A stretch of DNA of 64,000 nt, from contig NZ_BMCU01000003.1 in assembly GCF_014635345.1 (NCBI RefSeq), positions 124,001 to 188,000 on the forward strand. Direction: 5' to 3'. Below are positions 52,782-62,629 of the stretch, piece by piece. The number at the start of each line of letters is the position of its first letter. Position 1 is the stretch's first letter. The notes beneath the pieces were generated by a model. The model saw only the letters and a program-made list of their open reading frames with translations, had not been told where the DNA came from and made no database searches. Made by a program: the position numbers and the translations under genes. This DNA is from Rhodococcoides trifolii. GTDB lineage: Bacteria > Actinomycetota > Actinomycetes > Mycobacteriales > Mycobacteriaceae.

Positions 52782-53521
52782 TGCGACACCCCCTCGTGCG
52801 CATCGACAGCGCCGTTACGGTTGAATCCACGTTCGCGCGCGACGCCCGCCAGCTGACCGCGCAGCTGCTTGCGCCCGCGATGAAGCCGGGACATCACGGT
52901 CCCGATCGGGGTGCCCATGATCTCCGCGATCTCCTTGTACGGGAAACCCTCGACGTCCGCGTAATACACCGCCATTCGGAACTCCTCCGGGAGCGCCTGC
53001 AGTGCTGCCTTGATGTCGTCGTCCGGAAGGGCGTCGAGAGCCTCGACCTCCGCCGACCTCAGACCCGCCGAGGTGTGCTCGGCGGTGGCCGCGAGCTGCC
53101 AATCGGTGATCTCGTCGGTCGGGTACTGCGCCGGTTGCCGCTGCTTCTTGCGGTACGAGTTGATGTAGGTGTTCGTCAGAATGCGGTAAAGCCACGCCTT
53201 GAGGTTCGTGCCCTCACGAAAACTCTTGAACGCCGAATATGCCTTGACGTACGTCTCCTGGACCAGATCCTCGGCGTCGGCCGGATTTCGAGTCATGCGC
53301 AGAGCGGCGCCGTACAGCTGATCGAGCAGAGGGAGAGCGTCGCGCTCGAACCGTGCCGTCAGCTCCTCGGGCGTCTCCGCTGTCGATCGGTCGTCGTCAG
53401 CCACGCTGATCCCTTCGGTAGCCATCGCACCCGAGGTTACCGGGAGGACGACCACCCTGTTCACGTGCCTACTGCTGCGCAGAGTCCCGTTCGGAACCCG
53501 TTCCGGCGCCAACACACTCAC
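52778..53521 (-). CDS. sigH: ECF sigma factor SigH, with long and short starts
   Basis: The short form begins at ATG 53425 (215 residues, as in M. tuberculosis SigH). It has sigma region 2 ([51 protein letters not shown]) and region 4 ([45 protein letters not shown]). The frame stays open upstream to GTG 53521, which has AAGGAG exactly 6 nt before it and lies about 30 nt downstream of a SigH-type promoter. This long form would carry 32 extra residues ([20 protein letters not shown]...). Streptomyces SigR has a comparable unstable long isoform made from its induced promoter. The ATG at 53425 has only a weak SD. Confidence 0.95.
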   Translation of the reverse strand: MSVLAPERVPNGTLRSSRHVNRVVVLPVTSGAMATEGISVADDDRSTAETPEELTARFERDALPLLDQLYGAALRMTRNPADAEDLVQETYVKAYSAFKSFREGTNLKAWLYRILTNTYINSYRKKQRQPAQYPTDEITDWQLAATAEHTSAGLRSAEVEALDALPDDDIKAALQALPEEFRMAVYYADVEGFPYKEIAEIMGTPIGTVMSRLHRGRKQLRGQLAGVARERGFNRNGAVDAHEGVSQ

Positions 53522-53555
53522 TGGCGACTCCTTTCGACTGCTGGTACTCGTATGC

Positions 53556-53581
53556 AACAGCCGCGACTCCGGCGGTGTTCC
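53556..53581 (-). promoter_or_regulatory. autoregulatory SigH-type promoter of sigH
   Basis: On the minus strand GGAAC (53581-53577), exactly 18 nt, then GTT (53558-53556). This fits GGAA(C/T)-N18-GTT. Transcripts would start near 53549 and carry the AAGGAG/GTG of the long SigH form. Confidence 0.8.
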
Positions 53582-53617
53582 CTCGCCCGGTGTCCCGCCC
53601 GGTTTAGTGTTCGCATC

Positions 53618-54112
53618 GTGGCTGGAACCGCGACACCCGCAACGACTGCGCTGAAAAAGAGAGGCGTCGAGTTTCTCGTGCACACGTACGACCACGATCC
53701 GGGCGCGCATTCGTTCGGCGACGAGGCGGTCGACGAACTATCGGACGCGCTGGGGGTCTCGCCCGCACAGATATTCAAGACACTGATCGTGCGCGCCCCC
53801 GACGGCACCCTCGCGGTGGCGGTACTCCCGGTGCCGTTTCGCCTGTCCACCAAGACGTTCGCTGCGACGGTGGGATGGGCGAAAGTGGTCATGGCCGACC
53901 GAATCGAAGCGGAGCGATCGACGGGGTACGTTCTCGGCGGTATCTCACCGGTCGGTCAGCGCAAGACTCTGCGCACCGTCGTCGACGAATCCGCGTTGGA
54001 GTGGCCCCGCGTCCTGTGCAGTGGGGGACGCCGCGGACTCGAGATCGACCTCGATCCACGTGACCTCGTTCGCGTCACCGATGCGCTCGTGGGCGCCATC
54101 GCGACGCACTGA
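53618..54112 (+). CDS. ybaK: YbaK/EbsC-type Cys-tRNA(Pro) deacylase
   Basis: 164 residues. [38 protein letters not shown] with the conserved Lys, [26 protein letters not shown] and [20 protein letters not shown] are family motifs. The enzyme hydrolyses Cys mischarged on tRNA(Pro). GTG at 53618, divergent from sigH, so the 96-bp gap holds both promoters. Confidence 0.93.
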   Translation: MAGTATPATTALKKRGVEFLVHTYDHDPGAHSFGDEAVDELSDALGVSPAQIFKTLIVRAPDGTLAVAVLPVPFRLSTKTFAATVGWAKVVMADRIEAERSTGYVLGGISPVGQRKTLRTVVDESALEWPRVLCSGGRRGLEIDLDPRDLVRVTDALVGAIATH

Positions 54113-54148
54113 CCGCTGCGGCGTCGTGCGTGATGGGATGATTGCGTC

Positions 54149-55462
54149 GTGACTGCTTGGACCGCCCCTACCGCCTCTGCACCCGTCCGCGCTGTCGTGC
54201 CGCTGCCGGGATCGAAATCCATCACCAATCGCGCGTTGATCCTCGCCGCACTCGCGGACGGCCCCAGCGTGATCCGCCGTGCGCTGCGCAGCCGGGACAC
54301 CGACCTCATGATCGCGGCCGTGCGTGCGTTGGGCGTGACCGTCGACGACAGCGGGTCCGACGGCACCACATTGACGGTGACTCCGGGCCCCCTCACCGGT
54401 GGGGCGGTCGACTGTGGGCTCGCCGGAACGGTGATGCGATTCGTTCCGTCCGTCGCGGCGCTGGCCGCCGGGCCGAGCACGTTCGACGGAGACGAGCAGG
54501 CTCGCACTCGTCCGCTCTCCACCGTGCTGGATGCATTGCGCAGTCTGGGTGCGGACATCGACGGTGACGCGCTCCCGTTCGTCGTGAACGGAACGGGGTC
54601 CGTGCGGGGCGGCACGGTGAGCATCGATGCATCCGGTTCTTCGCAGTTCGTCTCGGGCCTGCTGCTGTCGGGTGCCGCGTTCGAGGAAGGCCTGGTGATC
54701 CACCACGTCGGAAAGCCGGTGCCGTCGATGCCGCACATCGACATGACGGTGGGCATGTTGCGCAGCGCCGGTGTAGTAGTCGACACCCCGGCCGAATCCG
54801 GACTGGCCGACACCTGGCGAGTCCACCCCGGCACCGTCGACGCTGTCGGGTTCGACGTCGAACCGGACCTGTCCAATGCCACACCGTTTCTGGCTGCGGC
54901 CGCGGTCACCGGCGGCGACGTCACGGTGCCGGACTGGCCCCGAACGACGACCCAACCCGGCGATGCGATTCGCGCCATCCTCGAGTCCATGGGCGCCGAT
55001 GTGGAGCTCACCGACGCCGGCCTCACGGTGCGTGGCCCGAACACGTTGCGCTGCATCGACATCGACCTGCACGACGTCGGCGAGCTGACACCCACCGTCG
55101 CCGCCCTCGCGGCGCTGGCGGACGGGGTGTCTTTTCTGCGCGGGATCGCGCACCTGCGTGGGCACGAGACCGACCGGCTGGCCGCACTGGCAACGGAACT
55201 CACGTCCCTCGGTGCCCACGTCGTCGAAATGGACGACGGTCTCGAGATCACCCCTGCCCCGATGACCGGCGGGGCGTGGCTGTCCTACGCCGATCACCGC
55301 ATGGCGACAGCCGGGGCCATCGTGGGTCTCGTCGTCCCCGGTGTCGTCGTCGACGACGTCAGCACCACCGCAAAGACGCTGCCCGGGTTCGAAGGCATGT
55401 GGGCATCGATGCTGGAGAGTTCGGTCGAATACATCGAGCCGACAGTCCGGGGGGACTTCTGA
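54149..55462 (+). CDS. aroA: 3-phosphoshikimate 1-carboxyvinyltransferase (EPSP synthase)
   Basis: 437 residues. [19 protein letters not shown] is the PEP/shikimate-3-phosphate motif with catalytic Lys; [65 protein letters not shown] and [16 protein letters not shown] follow in order. It is the sixth step of the shikimate pathway. GTG at 54149. The stop codon overlaps the proposed rsgA start, indicating coupling. Confidence 0.97.
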   Translation: MTAWTAPTASAPVRAVVPLPGSKSITNRALILAALADGPSVIRRALRSRDTDLMIAAVRALGVTVDDSGSDGTTLTVTPGPLTGGAVDCGLAGTVMRFVPSVAALAAGPSTFDGDEQARTRPLSTVLDALRSLGADIDGDALPFVVNGTGSVRGGTVSIDASGSSQFVSGLLLSGAAFEEGLVIHHVGKPVPSMPHIDMTVGMLRSAGVVVDTPAESGLADTWRVHPGTVDAVGFDVEPDLSNATPFLAAAAVTGGDVTVPDWPRTTTQPGDAIRAILESMGADVELTDAGLTVRGPNTLRCIDIDLHDVGELTPTVAALAALADGVSFLRGIAHLRGHETDRLAALATELTSLGAHVVEMDDGLEITPAPMTGGAWLSYADHRMATAGAIVGLVVPGVVVDDVSTTAKTLPGFEGMWASMLESSVEYIEPTVRGDF

Positions 55463-56490
55463 CTCCGCGGCAGTACGACGAGTCGGACGTCCGCATTCGT
55501 CCGGGGCGGGGAACTCGACCCCGCACCAAGACGCGTCCGACGCACGCGGACGCCGAGACGGCCATGGTGGTCTCGGTGGACCGCGGACGGTGGGGCTGCG
55601 TGATCGGCGGCGATCCCGATCGACTCGTCGTCGCGATGCGCGCGCGCGAGTTGGGCCGTACGCCGATCGTCGTCGGTGACGACGTGGGCGTGGTGGGCGA
55701 CGTGTCGGGCAAGGTGGACGCGTTGGCTCGGATCGTGCGGGTACAGGAGCGTCGCACGGTATTGCGGCGGACAGCGGACGACACCGATCCGTTCGAACGC
55801 GTGGTGGTGGCCAATGCGGACCAGCTGTTGATCGTGGTGGCGCTGGCCGACCCTCCCCCACGCTCCGGGTTCGTCGAGCGCGCGATGGTGGCGGCCTACG
55901 TCGGTGGGCTACAGCCGGTGCTGTGCCTGACCAAGGCGGACCTCGCCGACCCGGACGACTTCGTCTCGCTGTTCTCCGACCTCGACGTACCGGTGGTGAT
56001 GGCGGGCCGCGAACAGCCGCTCGAGCCCCTGCTCGACCGCATCTCCGGTTCGCTGACCGCGCTGATCGGGCATTCCGGTGTGGGTAAGTCCACTCTCGTC
56101 AACCGGCTCGTGCCCGAAGCGAACCGGGCAACCGGCATCGTGTCCGGCGTGGGCAAGGGACGACACACGTCCACCCAGTCCGTCGCACTGCACCTTCCGG
56201 GCGTTCCGACTCCCGACCTGACGTCGGGCGATCGAAATCCGTTCGGCGGGTGGGTGATCGATACGCCGGGCATCAGATCGTTCGGTCTCGCGCACATCTC
56301 GCCCGTCGATGTGGTTGCGGCCTTTTCCGATCTCGCGGTCACCGCGGAGCAGTGCCCACGCGGATGTACCCACCTGGGCCCTCCGGCGGACCCGGAATGC
56401 GCTCTGGACACGTTGACCGGCAAAGCGGCACAACGTGTCCAGGCGGTTCGTCGACTTCTGGTGGCGATCGCCACCAACGAGACGTGGTGA
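55459..56490 (+). CDS. rsgA: ribosome biogenesis GTPase RsgA, probable CTG start
   Basis: About 343 residues. OB-fold N terminus, then a circularly permuted GTPase: G4 [11 protein letters not shown] precedes G1 [19 protein letters not shown]2-like GRHTSTQ and G3 [11 protein letters not shown]. The zinc site [16 protein letters not shown] lies at the C terminus. RsgA acts in late 30S maturation. The family's conserved N-terminal [21 protein letters not shown] has no ATG, GTG or TTG ahead of it in frame; the only candidate is CTG at 55459, overlapping the aroA stop (CTGA) with GGGGGG 4 nt upstream. Starting at ATG 55564 would lose the conserved N terminus. Confidence 0.92.
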   Translation: MTPRQYDESDVRIRPGRGTRPRTKTRPTHADAETAMVVSVDRGRWGCVIGGDPDRLVVAMRARELGRTPIVVGDDVGVVGDVSGKVDALARIVRVQERRTVLRRTADDTDPFERVVVANADQLLIVVALADPPPRSGFVERAMVAAYVGGLQPVLCLTKADLADPDDFVSLFSDLDVPVVMAGREQPLEPLLDRISGSLTALIGHSGVGKSTLVNRLVPEANRATGIVSGVGKGRHTSTQSVALHLPGVPTPDLTSGDRNPFGGWVIDTPGIRSFGLAHISPVDVVAAFSDLAVTAEQCPRGCTHLGPPADPECALDTLTGKAAQRVQAVRRLLVAIATNETW

Positions 56491-57735
56491 TCAGCTCGCG
56501 AGAAGCGACTTGATCTTTCCGGCCTTCTTCGAGCTGCGCATGGCGCTGAGAAGACCGTGGCGCTTGCCCGTCACTGGATCGATGGTTGCCGCACCGCCGA
56601 ACGCGCGCTCGGAATGGGTTTCCGGGGCGTCGTCCGACGTCGCCGTCAGGTACTTGTCCGGGAGCGACAGCTTGGCGATGGTGCGCCACGACTTCGCGTA
56701 CTGCAACGCGAAATTGCCTGTGGTGTAGGGCAAGTCGTACTTGTCGCACAGCTCGCGCACCCGCACGCTGATCTCGGCCAGGCGGTTGCTGGGCAGATCC
56801 GGGAACAGGTGATGCTCGATCTGGTAGCTGAGGTTGCCACTCATGAAGGCGAGCACCGGGCCGGAGTGGAAGTTCGCGCTGCCGAGCATCTGGCGGAGGT
56901 ACCAGCCACCCTTGGTCTCGTTCTCGAGGTCCTTCTTCTTGAACTTCTCCGCGCCGTCCGGGAAGTGCCCGCAGAAGATCACCGCGTTGGTCCAGACGTT
57001 GCGGATCAGGTTCGCCGCGATGTTCGCCGTGAGGGTCGAACGGTAGGAGGCGGCCGGTGAGACGGAGCAGACAGCCGGCGTCACCACGTAGTCCTTGACC
57101 ATCTGCCGACCGATCTTGGTGCCGGCGAACTTGGCGCGTCGCAGCGTCTCGGCCTTGGCTTCGCCGCCCTTGGCGAGTTTGCCCAGTTCGACGTGCTGAA
57201 TTGCGACGCCGTACTCGAACAGAAGCATGAGCAGCGTGTTGTAGACCAGGTTTCCGGCGTTGAACGGTGCCCACTTGCGGTCACGGGTGACGCGGATCAG
57301 GCCGTAGCCCACATCGTCGTCCATGCCCAGGACGTTCGTGTACTTGTGGTGGATGTAGTTGTGGGTCTGCTTCCAGTACTCCGACGTACCTGCGTTGTCC
57401 CACTCCCACGAGGTGGAGTGCACCTCGGGGTCGTTCATCCAGTCCCACTGGCCGTGCATGACGTTGTGGCCGAGTTCCATGTTCTCGATGATCTTGGAGA
57501 CGCCGAGCATCGAGGCCCCGAGCCACCACACCGGGCGGTGCTTGCTGCCCAGCAACACGGTACGGCCGGCGGCCTCCAGTCCACGCTGCAGCCGGATGGT
57601 GTTCCTGATGTACCGGGCGTCGCGCTCGCCACGCGACTCCTCGATCTCACGTCGGATGGAATCGAGTTCGTGACCCAACGCCTCGACATCGGCATCGGTG
57701 AGATGCGCGTACTCCTTGACATCCGATACGGCCAT
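56491..57735 (-). CDS. DesA3-like membrane fatty-acid desaturase
   Basis: 414 residues. The three histidine boxes of acyl-CoA/acyl-lipid desaturases are seen: ELGHNVMHGQ, HNYIHHKYTN and YQIEHHLFPDLP. There are TM segments between them and the conserved WDWMNDPEVHSTSWEWDN. The homologue DesA3 (Rv3229c) is a stearoyl-CoA delta-9 desaturase that takes electrons from the reductase Rv3230c, represented downstream here. ATG at 57735 has GAGGAG 8 nt upstream. Its end abuts the convergent rsgA stop with no gap. Confidence 0.93.
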   Translation of the reverse strand: MAVSDVKEYAHLTDADVEALGHELDSIRREIEESRGERDARYIRNTIRLQRGLEAAGRTVLLGSKHRPVWWLGASMLGVSKIIENMELGHNVMHGQWDWMNDPEVHSTSWEWDNAGTSEYWKQTHNYIHHKYTNVLGMDDDVGYGLIRVTRDRKWAPFNAGNLVYNTLLMLLFEYGVAIQHVELGKLAKGGEAKAETLRRAKFAGTKIGRQMVKDYVVTPAVCSVSPAASYRSTLTANIAANLIRNVWTNAVIFCGHFPDGAEKFKKKDLENETKGGWYLRQMLGSANFHSGPVLAFMSGNLSYQIEHHLFPDLPSNRLAEISVRVRELCDKYDLPYTTGNFALQYAKSWRTIAKLSLPDKYLTATSDDAPETHSERAFGGAATIDPVTGKRHGLLSAMRSSKKAGKIKSLLAS

Positions 57736-57809
57736 GATGGAACTCCTCGCCAACAGTAGGTGGCTGAAACGGGGTCGACCCCCGCTCGCCGTTGTCCCTA
57801 ATGTACCGA

Positions 57810-57829
57810 AACTTACGGTCCCGTAGGTT
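57810..57829. promoter_or_regulatory. palindromic operator-like site ahead of the first desaturase
   Basis: AACTTACGG-TC-CCGTAGGTT is a 20-bp palindrome with one mismatch per arm, 75 bp before the desaturase start. Sites of this TACGG...CCGTA type are commonly bound by TetR-family lipid regulators. The second desaturase lacks it. Confidence 0.55.
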
Positions 57830-57852
57830 GGAGTTCTGCCAATGTGACTCGG

Positions 57853-59148
57853 CTAACCTTGGTCCTTCGCATGAACGAGATGCCTGGCCTGGGACGACGC
57901 CGACTGGTAGGCGTCACGCGCGCCCCGACGTGCTTCCCGGAGTGCAGAACGCAGACCACGCTTGCGCCCGGTGACCGGATCGAAGCGAACCCTGTCGACC
58001 ATCGAGGCGCCGGCGGTGTGGAAGCGACGTTCCGAGCTGGTTTCGGGTGCGTTGTCCGAGGTCGACCGCAGAAAACGGTCGGGTAGGGACAGTTTGTAGA
58101 TGGTCCGCAACGCCAACCAGTACTGGGTGAGGAGGTTGCCGGTGGTGTACGGAAGGTCGTACTTCTCGCACAGGGCGTGGACCCGCTCCGCCACCTCGGC
58201 GTACCGATTGCTGGGCAGGTCGGGGAACAGGTGATGCTCGATCTGGTAGCAGAGGTTCCCGCTCATGAACGCCATCGCGGGACCCGCAGTGAAGTTCGCG
58301 CTGCCGAGCATCTGACGCAGATACCACTCCTCGTGGGTCTCGGTCTCGAACTGGCCCATCGTGAACTTCTCCGCACCGTCCGGGAAGTGACCGCAGAAGA
58401 TGACCACGTAGGCCCACAGGTTGCGGATGACGTTGGCCGTCAGGTTCGCGCCCATCGCACGTCGCCACCCGCTGGGACCGGCGAGCGCGGGAAAGACCAC
58501 GAAGTCCTTCGCCAGCTGCTTGGCGACCTTGTTCGCGAACTCTCGGTTCGGGCCCGTACGCATCTCGAATGGGCCGGCGTCGCTGGTGAGTTTCGCGGCG
58601 TCGAGATCGTGGAACGCGATGCCCCACTCGAAGGTCAGGGCAAGGATCAGGTTGCCGACAGGCTGAATTGCGTTGCGCAGCTTCCACTTCTCGTCGCGGG
58701 TCATCCGCAGGATGCCGAAGCCCACGTCGTGATCCATGCCGACGATGTTGGTGTAGGTGTGGTGGGAGTAGTTGTGCGCACGCTTCCAATGCTCGGACGG
58801 GCCGGTCTGGTCCCATTCCCACGACGTCGAATGGATCTCCGGGTCGTTCATCCAGTCCCACTGCCCATGACTGACGTTGTGGGCCAGCTCCATGTTCTCG
58901 ACGATTTTCGCGGTGGCCAGCAGCGCCGTACCGAGAACCGCCGGTGCACGCCACCTGGACCCGAGGATGCACAGTCGACCGGCAATCTCGAGACTGCGCT
59001 GCGCCGCGATGGTTCGGCGAATGTACTTCGCATCGCGCTCGCCGCGGTCGTCCTCGATGTCGCGGCGGATCGCATCCAACTCACGACCGAGCGTTTCGAT
59101 GTCGGCGTCCGTGAGATGAGCGAACTCTTTGATGTCGGTGATTGCCAC
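57853..59148 (-). CDS. second DesA3-like membrane fatty-acid desaturase
   Basis: 431 residues, clearly paralogous to the neighbouring desaturase over the entire length (ITDIKEFAHLTDADIETLGRELD at the N terminus). His boxes: ELAHNVSHGQ, HNYSHHTYTN and YQIEHHLFPDLP. It differs in an inserted segment before TM4 (SDAGPFEMRTGPNREF) and a longer basic C-terminal tail (REARRGARDAYQSASSQ). GTG at 59148 has a G-rich SD (GGGGGT) 6 nt upstream. Tandem duplicates may differ in chain length or regulation. Confidence 0.92.
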   Translation of the reverse strand: MAITDIKEFAHLTDADIETLGRELDAIRRDIEDDRGERDAKYIRRTIAAQRSLEIAGRLCILGSRWRAPAVLGTALLATAKIVENMELAHNVSHGQWDWMNDPEIHSTSWEWDQTGPSEHWKRAHNYSHHTYTNIVGMDHDVGFGILRMTRDEKWKLRNAIQPVGNLILALTFEWGIAFHDLDAAKLTSDAGPFEMRTGPNREFANKVAKQLAKDFVVFPALAGPSGWRRAMGANLTANVIRNLWAYVVIFCGHFPDGAEKFTMGQFETETHEEWYLRQMLGSANFTAGPAMAFMSGNLCYQIEHHLFPDLPSNRYAEVAERVHALCEKYDLPYTTGNLLTQYWLALRTIYKLSLPDRFLRSTSDNAPETSSERRFHTAGASMVDRVRFDPVTGRKRGLRSALREARRGARDAYQSASSQARHLVHAKDQG

Positions 59149-59227
59149 CGTGTACCCCCGAAGGATGTCTGGAAAGTGATTCGGCTGTCGCGGATCACGC
59201 CCAGAGGCTGTTCTCCGAACCTCGGCG

Positions 59228-59258
59228 TGCATCACGAGAATAGCGGAACTGTGATGCA
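59228..59258. promoter_or_regulatory. inverted repeat between reductase and second desaturase
   Basis: TGCATCAC and GTGATGCA, 8-bp perfect arms separated by 15 nt, lie in the 163-bp gap upstream of the second desaturase. It could be an operator or a weak terminator of the reductase gene; there is no U tract. Confidence 0.45.
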
Positions 59259-59311
59259 CCCGGTGAGAGCCGAGACGCACGCCACGCGGGTGGGGGGAGC
59301 TCCGGTGCTGC

Positions 59312-60427
59312 CTACAACTCCAGTGTGCAGTCACCGGCCGCGGCCGAGATGCACGTCTGGATGCGCTCACCTTGTGAGTGTTCCTTGCCACTGCGCAGAT
59401 CGCGAACGTGACCGGAAATCAGTGGGACGACGCAGGTTTGACAGATTCCCATGCGGCATCCGAACGGCATCTTCACGCCCAGTCTCTCACCGGCGTCGAG
59501 CAGTGTGGTCGCACCGTCGACCGCAGCCGTGCGGTCCGACGCCGCGAACGTGACGGTGCCACCTTCGCCGACAGCGCCGGCGCGGGCGATCTCGAATCGC
59601 TCGGTGTGCAGGTTGTCCGCAACATGCTCGGCCTTCCAGACCCGCTCGATGTCGTCGAGCATCGCGACCGGCCCACACGCCCAGGTCTGCCGGGTTCGCC
59701 AATCCGGGTAGTCCGAGTCGAGTGTTGCCAGATCGAACTTGCCGTCGCTCCGCGTCAGTTGGATATGCGAAACGAAGTTCGGATACTTCGCGTCCAACGC
59801 CGCCAGTTCGTCGCCGAACATGACTTCGTCTGCAGTCGGGGCGGAGTGCACGTGCACCACGTCGGCGAGCTCACCGCGTCGGTCGAGGCTGCGCAGCATC
59901 CCGATGATGGGCGTGATCCCGCTTCCGGCAGTGACGAAGAGCATCTTCTCGGGGGGTGGGTCCGGCAGCGCGAAATTACCCTTCGGCGCAGCGAGCCGCA
60001 CGATGGTGCCCTCGTGGACGCCTTCCACGAGGTGGCTGGACAGGAATCCTTCGGGCATCGCCTTGACGGCGATCGAGATCTGCTTGTCCTTCCAGTCCGG
60101 AGGAGAGGTCAGCGAGTAGGAACGCCAGTGCCAGCGCCCTCCCACGTGCAGCCCGATGCCGATGTACTGACCCGGCAGGTAACCGAAGTCGAAGCCCCAC
60201 CCGGGCTGGATGACGATGGTGGCCGAGGTTTCCGTCTCCTTCTTCACCGCCACGATTCGACCCCGCAGCTCGCGCGCGGACCACAACGGATTGGCGAGAT
60301 GGAGATAGTCGTCTGGGAGCAACGGTGTCGTCAGACGGGTGACCGCGCCGCGCACCATGTTGAGCCTCGGCCGGCGCGGTGCCGACACACCGGCGGCGGG
60401 CGCCTCGAGCCAGTCCTTGATCCCCAT
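59312..60427 (-). CDS. ferredoxin reductase with [2Fe-2S] domain (Rv3230c homologue)
   Basis: 371 residues. FAD-binding [18 protein letters not shown]-binding [18 protein letters not shown], the WACGPVAML loop, and a C-terminal plant-type ferredoxin domain with [16 protein letters not shown] plus a later Cys in [11 protein letters not shown]. It passes electrons from NADPH to the DesA3 desaturase. It lies upstream of both desaturases on the same strand, so it may feed either. ATG at 60427 has GAGAGG upstream. Confidence 0.94.
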   Translation of the reverse strand: MGIKDWLEAPAAGVSAPRRPRLNMVRGAVTRLTTPLLPDDYLHLANPLWSARELRGRIVAVKKETETSATIVIQPGWGFDFGYLPGQYIGIGLHVGGRWHWRSYSLTSPPDWKDKQISIAVKAMPEGFLSSHLVEGVHEGTIVRLAAPKGNFALPDPPPEKMLFVTAGSGITPIIGMLRSLDRRGELADVVHVHSAPTADEVMFGDELAALDAKYPNFVSHIQLTRSDGKFDLATLDSDYPDWRTRQTWACGPVAMLDDIERVWKAEHVADNLHTERFEIARAGAVGEGGTVTFAASDRTAAVDGATTLLDAGERLGVKMPFGCRMGICQTCVVPLISGHVRDLRSGKEHSQGERIQTCISAAAGDCTLEL

Positions 60428-60466
60428 CACGAGCCTCTCTTCACTGAATCGTCACAACATTAGGCG

Positions 60467-61009
60467 TCACAGGAGGTCCAACAGGAACGGTAGCTCTTGG
60501 GTGGCGTACCAGGCGAGTTCGTGATCCTCGGCGTCACCGAGCACGAACTCGGCGTCGGGGTCGCCCAGATCGGCAGCGTCGACCACGTCGACAGCCGACC
60601 GGACCGCGTGCTCCGCCGCCGCGAGATCCACGTGAACCGCTGCGACCTGGTCGAGCGCGAGGGGTGACTGCAAGCGCACCACCGCATCGTCGAGATCGGG
60701 GCGCAGCGTCACCGCCTCGACGTCTGCGGCAATCACCGCACGGCGGAATATCTTCGCCGATCCGGCGGTGGTGTCTTCCTCGACCACACCGTCGTCGGAT
60801 GCGTCGCTCGCCTCGGCGGCGAGGAGGCGGATGGATGCTCGCGCGGCTTCGGTCATCGCGACGTCGGCGAGCTCGTCGTCGTCACCCGACGCGTACGCCT
60901 CACGCAGAGCAGGGGTCACCGCGAACGCGGTCCGACTGATCGGGTTCATCTCCCGGTCCTCGATCAACACCTGCAACATCCGGATGGTCGCCGGCACGAA
61001 GACCCTCAC
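60467..61009 (-). CDS. DUF6912 family protein (Rv3231c homologue)
   Basis: 180 residues. It starts RVFVPATIRMLQVLIEDREMNPISRTAFAVTP, and contains TEAARASIRLLAAE and AVIAADVEAVTLRP. It is a small soluble actinobacterial protein of unknown role, retained next to the desaturase reductase across mycobacteria and relatives. GTG at 61009. Confidence 0.85.
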   Translation of the reverse strand: MRVFVPATIRMLQVLIEDREMNPISRTAFAVTPALREAYASGDDDELADVAMTEAARASIRLLAAEASDASDDGVVEEDTTAGSAKIFRRAVIAADVEAVTLRPDLDDAVVRLQSPLALDQVAAVHVDLAAAEHAVRSAVDVVDAADLGDPDAEFVLGDAEDHELAWYATQELPFLLDLL

Positions 61010-61028
61010 GTGTTTCTCACCCTCTGCT

Positions 61029-62444
61029 CTATCGGCTGCTGTCGCGCGCGGCGTCGAGCAGTTCCTCGAGCGACTCGTGCAGGAGCGAGGTGATCACTTC
61101 GACATCCGGCATCGCGTCGCGGTCCGCATTCAAACCGTAGTAGACGTTGCCGTCGTAGGACGTGAGGCCGATGCTGAGCGCCTGATTGCGTACGAGTGGA
61201 GGCACTGGATACATCTCGAGCATCCGCGCACCGCCGACGTACAGCGGGAACTGCGGACCCGGCACATTGGTGACGACGAGGTTGAAGACGCGCTGCGAGA
61301 AGCTGCTCCCCACCCGTGCGCCCATCGCGTGCAGCGTGGCAGGCGCGAAACCCGACAGGCGCATCAGCGTGCCGGCGGTGACGCCTCGACTCTGACGGAC
61401 GGTCGCCTCGGTTGCGTGCGCGATATGGGAGAAGCGGACAACTGCATTGGGCTCCCCCACCGGCAGGTCGACGAGAAACGACGACACCTCGCTGGGCGCC
61501 AGATCGCTGATGTCCGGACCCTCACCGGAGACGTACACCGACATCGGCACCAACGCACGGACCGTGGTGAACGCACTGATCGGCTCCCCCCGCGAGAGCA
61601 ACCAGTTACGCAGAGCACCCGCAACGACCGCCAGCACGACGTCGTTGATGTTCCCGCCGAACTTGCTGCGCACGGTCCGGTAATCGTCCAGGTCCGTCTT
61701 CGCCACGGCGAACCTGCGGTTGCGCGAAATCTCGGTGTTCAGCGGACTCGACGGCGCGACCTGAGCCGCCGTGCGCACGACGGCGGCGACCTTGCTCAGG
61801 GCACGAACTGCGCCACCGGCCGTGCGGGCGACGTCGTTCACCGCGGAGCGAACTGCCTCCAGGCCTTCGCCCGGACGCGCGATGATCTCGGCGACGGCCT
61901 GCACGACAAGTTCCGATTCACTCGGTTCGCGGCTCGGCATCCACAGCTCTTCCGCCATGGTCGGCGGCGTCTTCGTCGCGTCGAGAATGACCTGGCTGAT
62001 CTCGAGCGCCTTGTCTCCGTCGACGAGGGACGAGTGCGACTTGGTGAAGATGGCGAACCGGTTCCGCACCAGGCCTTCGACGAGGTACATCTCCCACAGC
62101 GGTCGCGTGCGATCGAGCGGACGCGACGTCAACCGGGCGACCAGGTCGTGCAGTTGTTCGTTCGATCCCGGCTTCGGAAGCGCGGACCGGCGGATGTGAT
62201 ACGTGATGTCGAAGTCTCGATCGTCCACCCACACCGGTCGGGCCAGGCCGAGCGCCACTTCCCGGACCTTCTGCCGATAGCGCGGCACCAGTGCGAGCCG
62301 GCTCTCGACGATGCTCAGCAGATCGTCGTAGCTGAAGCCGTTGCGGGGAACCCGGAACACCGCGAGCGATCCGACGTGCATGGGCGTGGTGCCCGCTTCG
62401 AGGAAATAGAAGGACGCATCCTGAGTCGTGAGCCTGGTGGCCAT
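61029..62444 (-). CDS. WS/DGAT-family acyltransferase with altered active site
   Basis: 471 residues. The N-terminal condensation-like domain and the C-terminal WS/DGAT domain (NDVVLAVVAGALRNWLLSRGE, VTNVPGPQFPLYVGGARMLEMYPVPPL, LSIGLTSYDGNVYYGLNADRD) are clear. The catalytic HHxxxDG appears as H137-S-S-L-V-D-G143, so the second His, considered the catalytic base, is Ser138. Synthesis of triacylglycerol or wax ester is therefore doubtful unless another residue substitutes. Related to Rv3233c/Rv3234c (tgs3 region). ATG at 62444 has GAGGGG upstream. Confidence 0.9.
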   Translation of the reverse strand: MATRLTTQDASFYFLEAGTTPMHVGSLAVFRVPRNGFSYDDLLSIVESRLALVPRYRQKVREVALGLARPVWVDDRDFDITYHIRRSALPKPGSNEQLHDLVARLTSRPLDRTRPLWEMYLVEGLVRNRFAIFTKSHSSLVDGDKALEISQVILDATKTPPTMAEELWMPSREPSESELVVQAVAEIIARPGEGLEAVRSAVNDVARTAGGAVRALSKVAAVVRTAAQVAPSSPLNTEISRNRRFAVAKTDLDDYRTVRSKFGGNINDVVLAVVAGALRNWLLSRGEPISAFTTVRALVPMSVYVSGEGPDISDLAPSEVSSFLVDLPVGEPNAVVRFSHIAHATEATVRQSRGVTAGTLMRLSGFAPATLHAMGARVGSSFSQRVFNLVVTNVPGPQFPLYVGGARMLEMYPVPPLVRNQALSIGLTSYDGNVYYGLNADRDAMPDVEVITSLLHESLEELLDAARDSSR

Positions 62445-62629
62445 CGCCCCTCTGCCCTCCCTGTCGAAACAGACCGAATGTATCGGTGAACAGTCTCGCA
62501 TGTGGGTCGCTGCCGGTTGCGACCCTACGACGCAGCTCGTTACGTGCCGCCGATCTCGTTTGTCTTGCGAGTCGTCGACTCGAATGCGATGCTCTTGCAG
62601 CACCCGCTCTCCTCGGGTGGTCACCTTCC

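Noticed and set aside
53491..53504. Palindrome CGGAACGGGTTCCG as a second sigH promoter
   Set aside because: It contains GGAAC, but no GTT follows at 17-19 nt, and it lies inside the proposed long SigH coding region.
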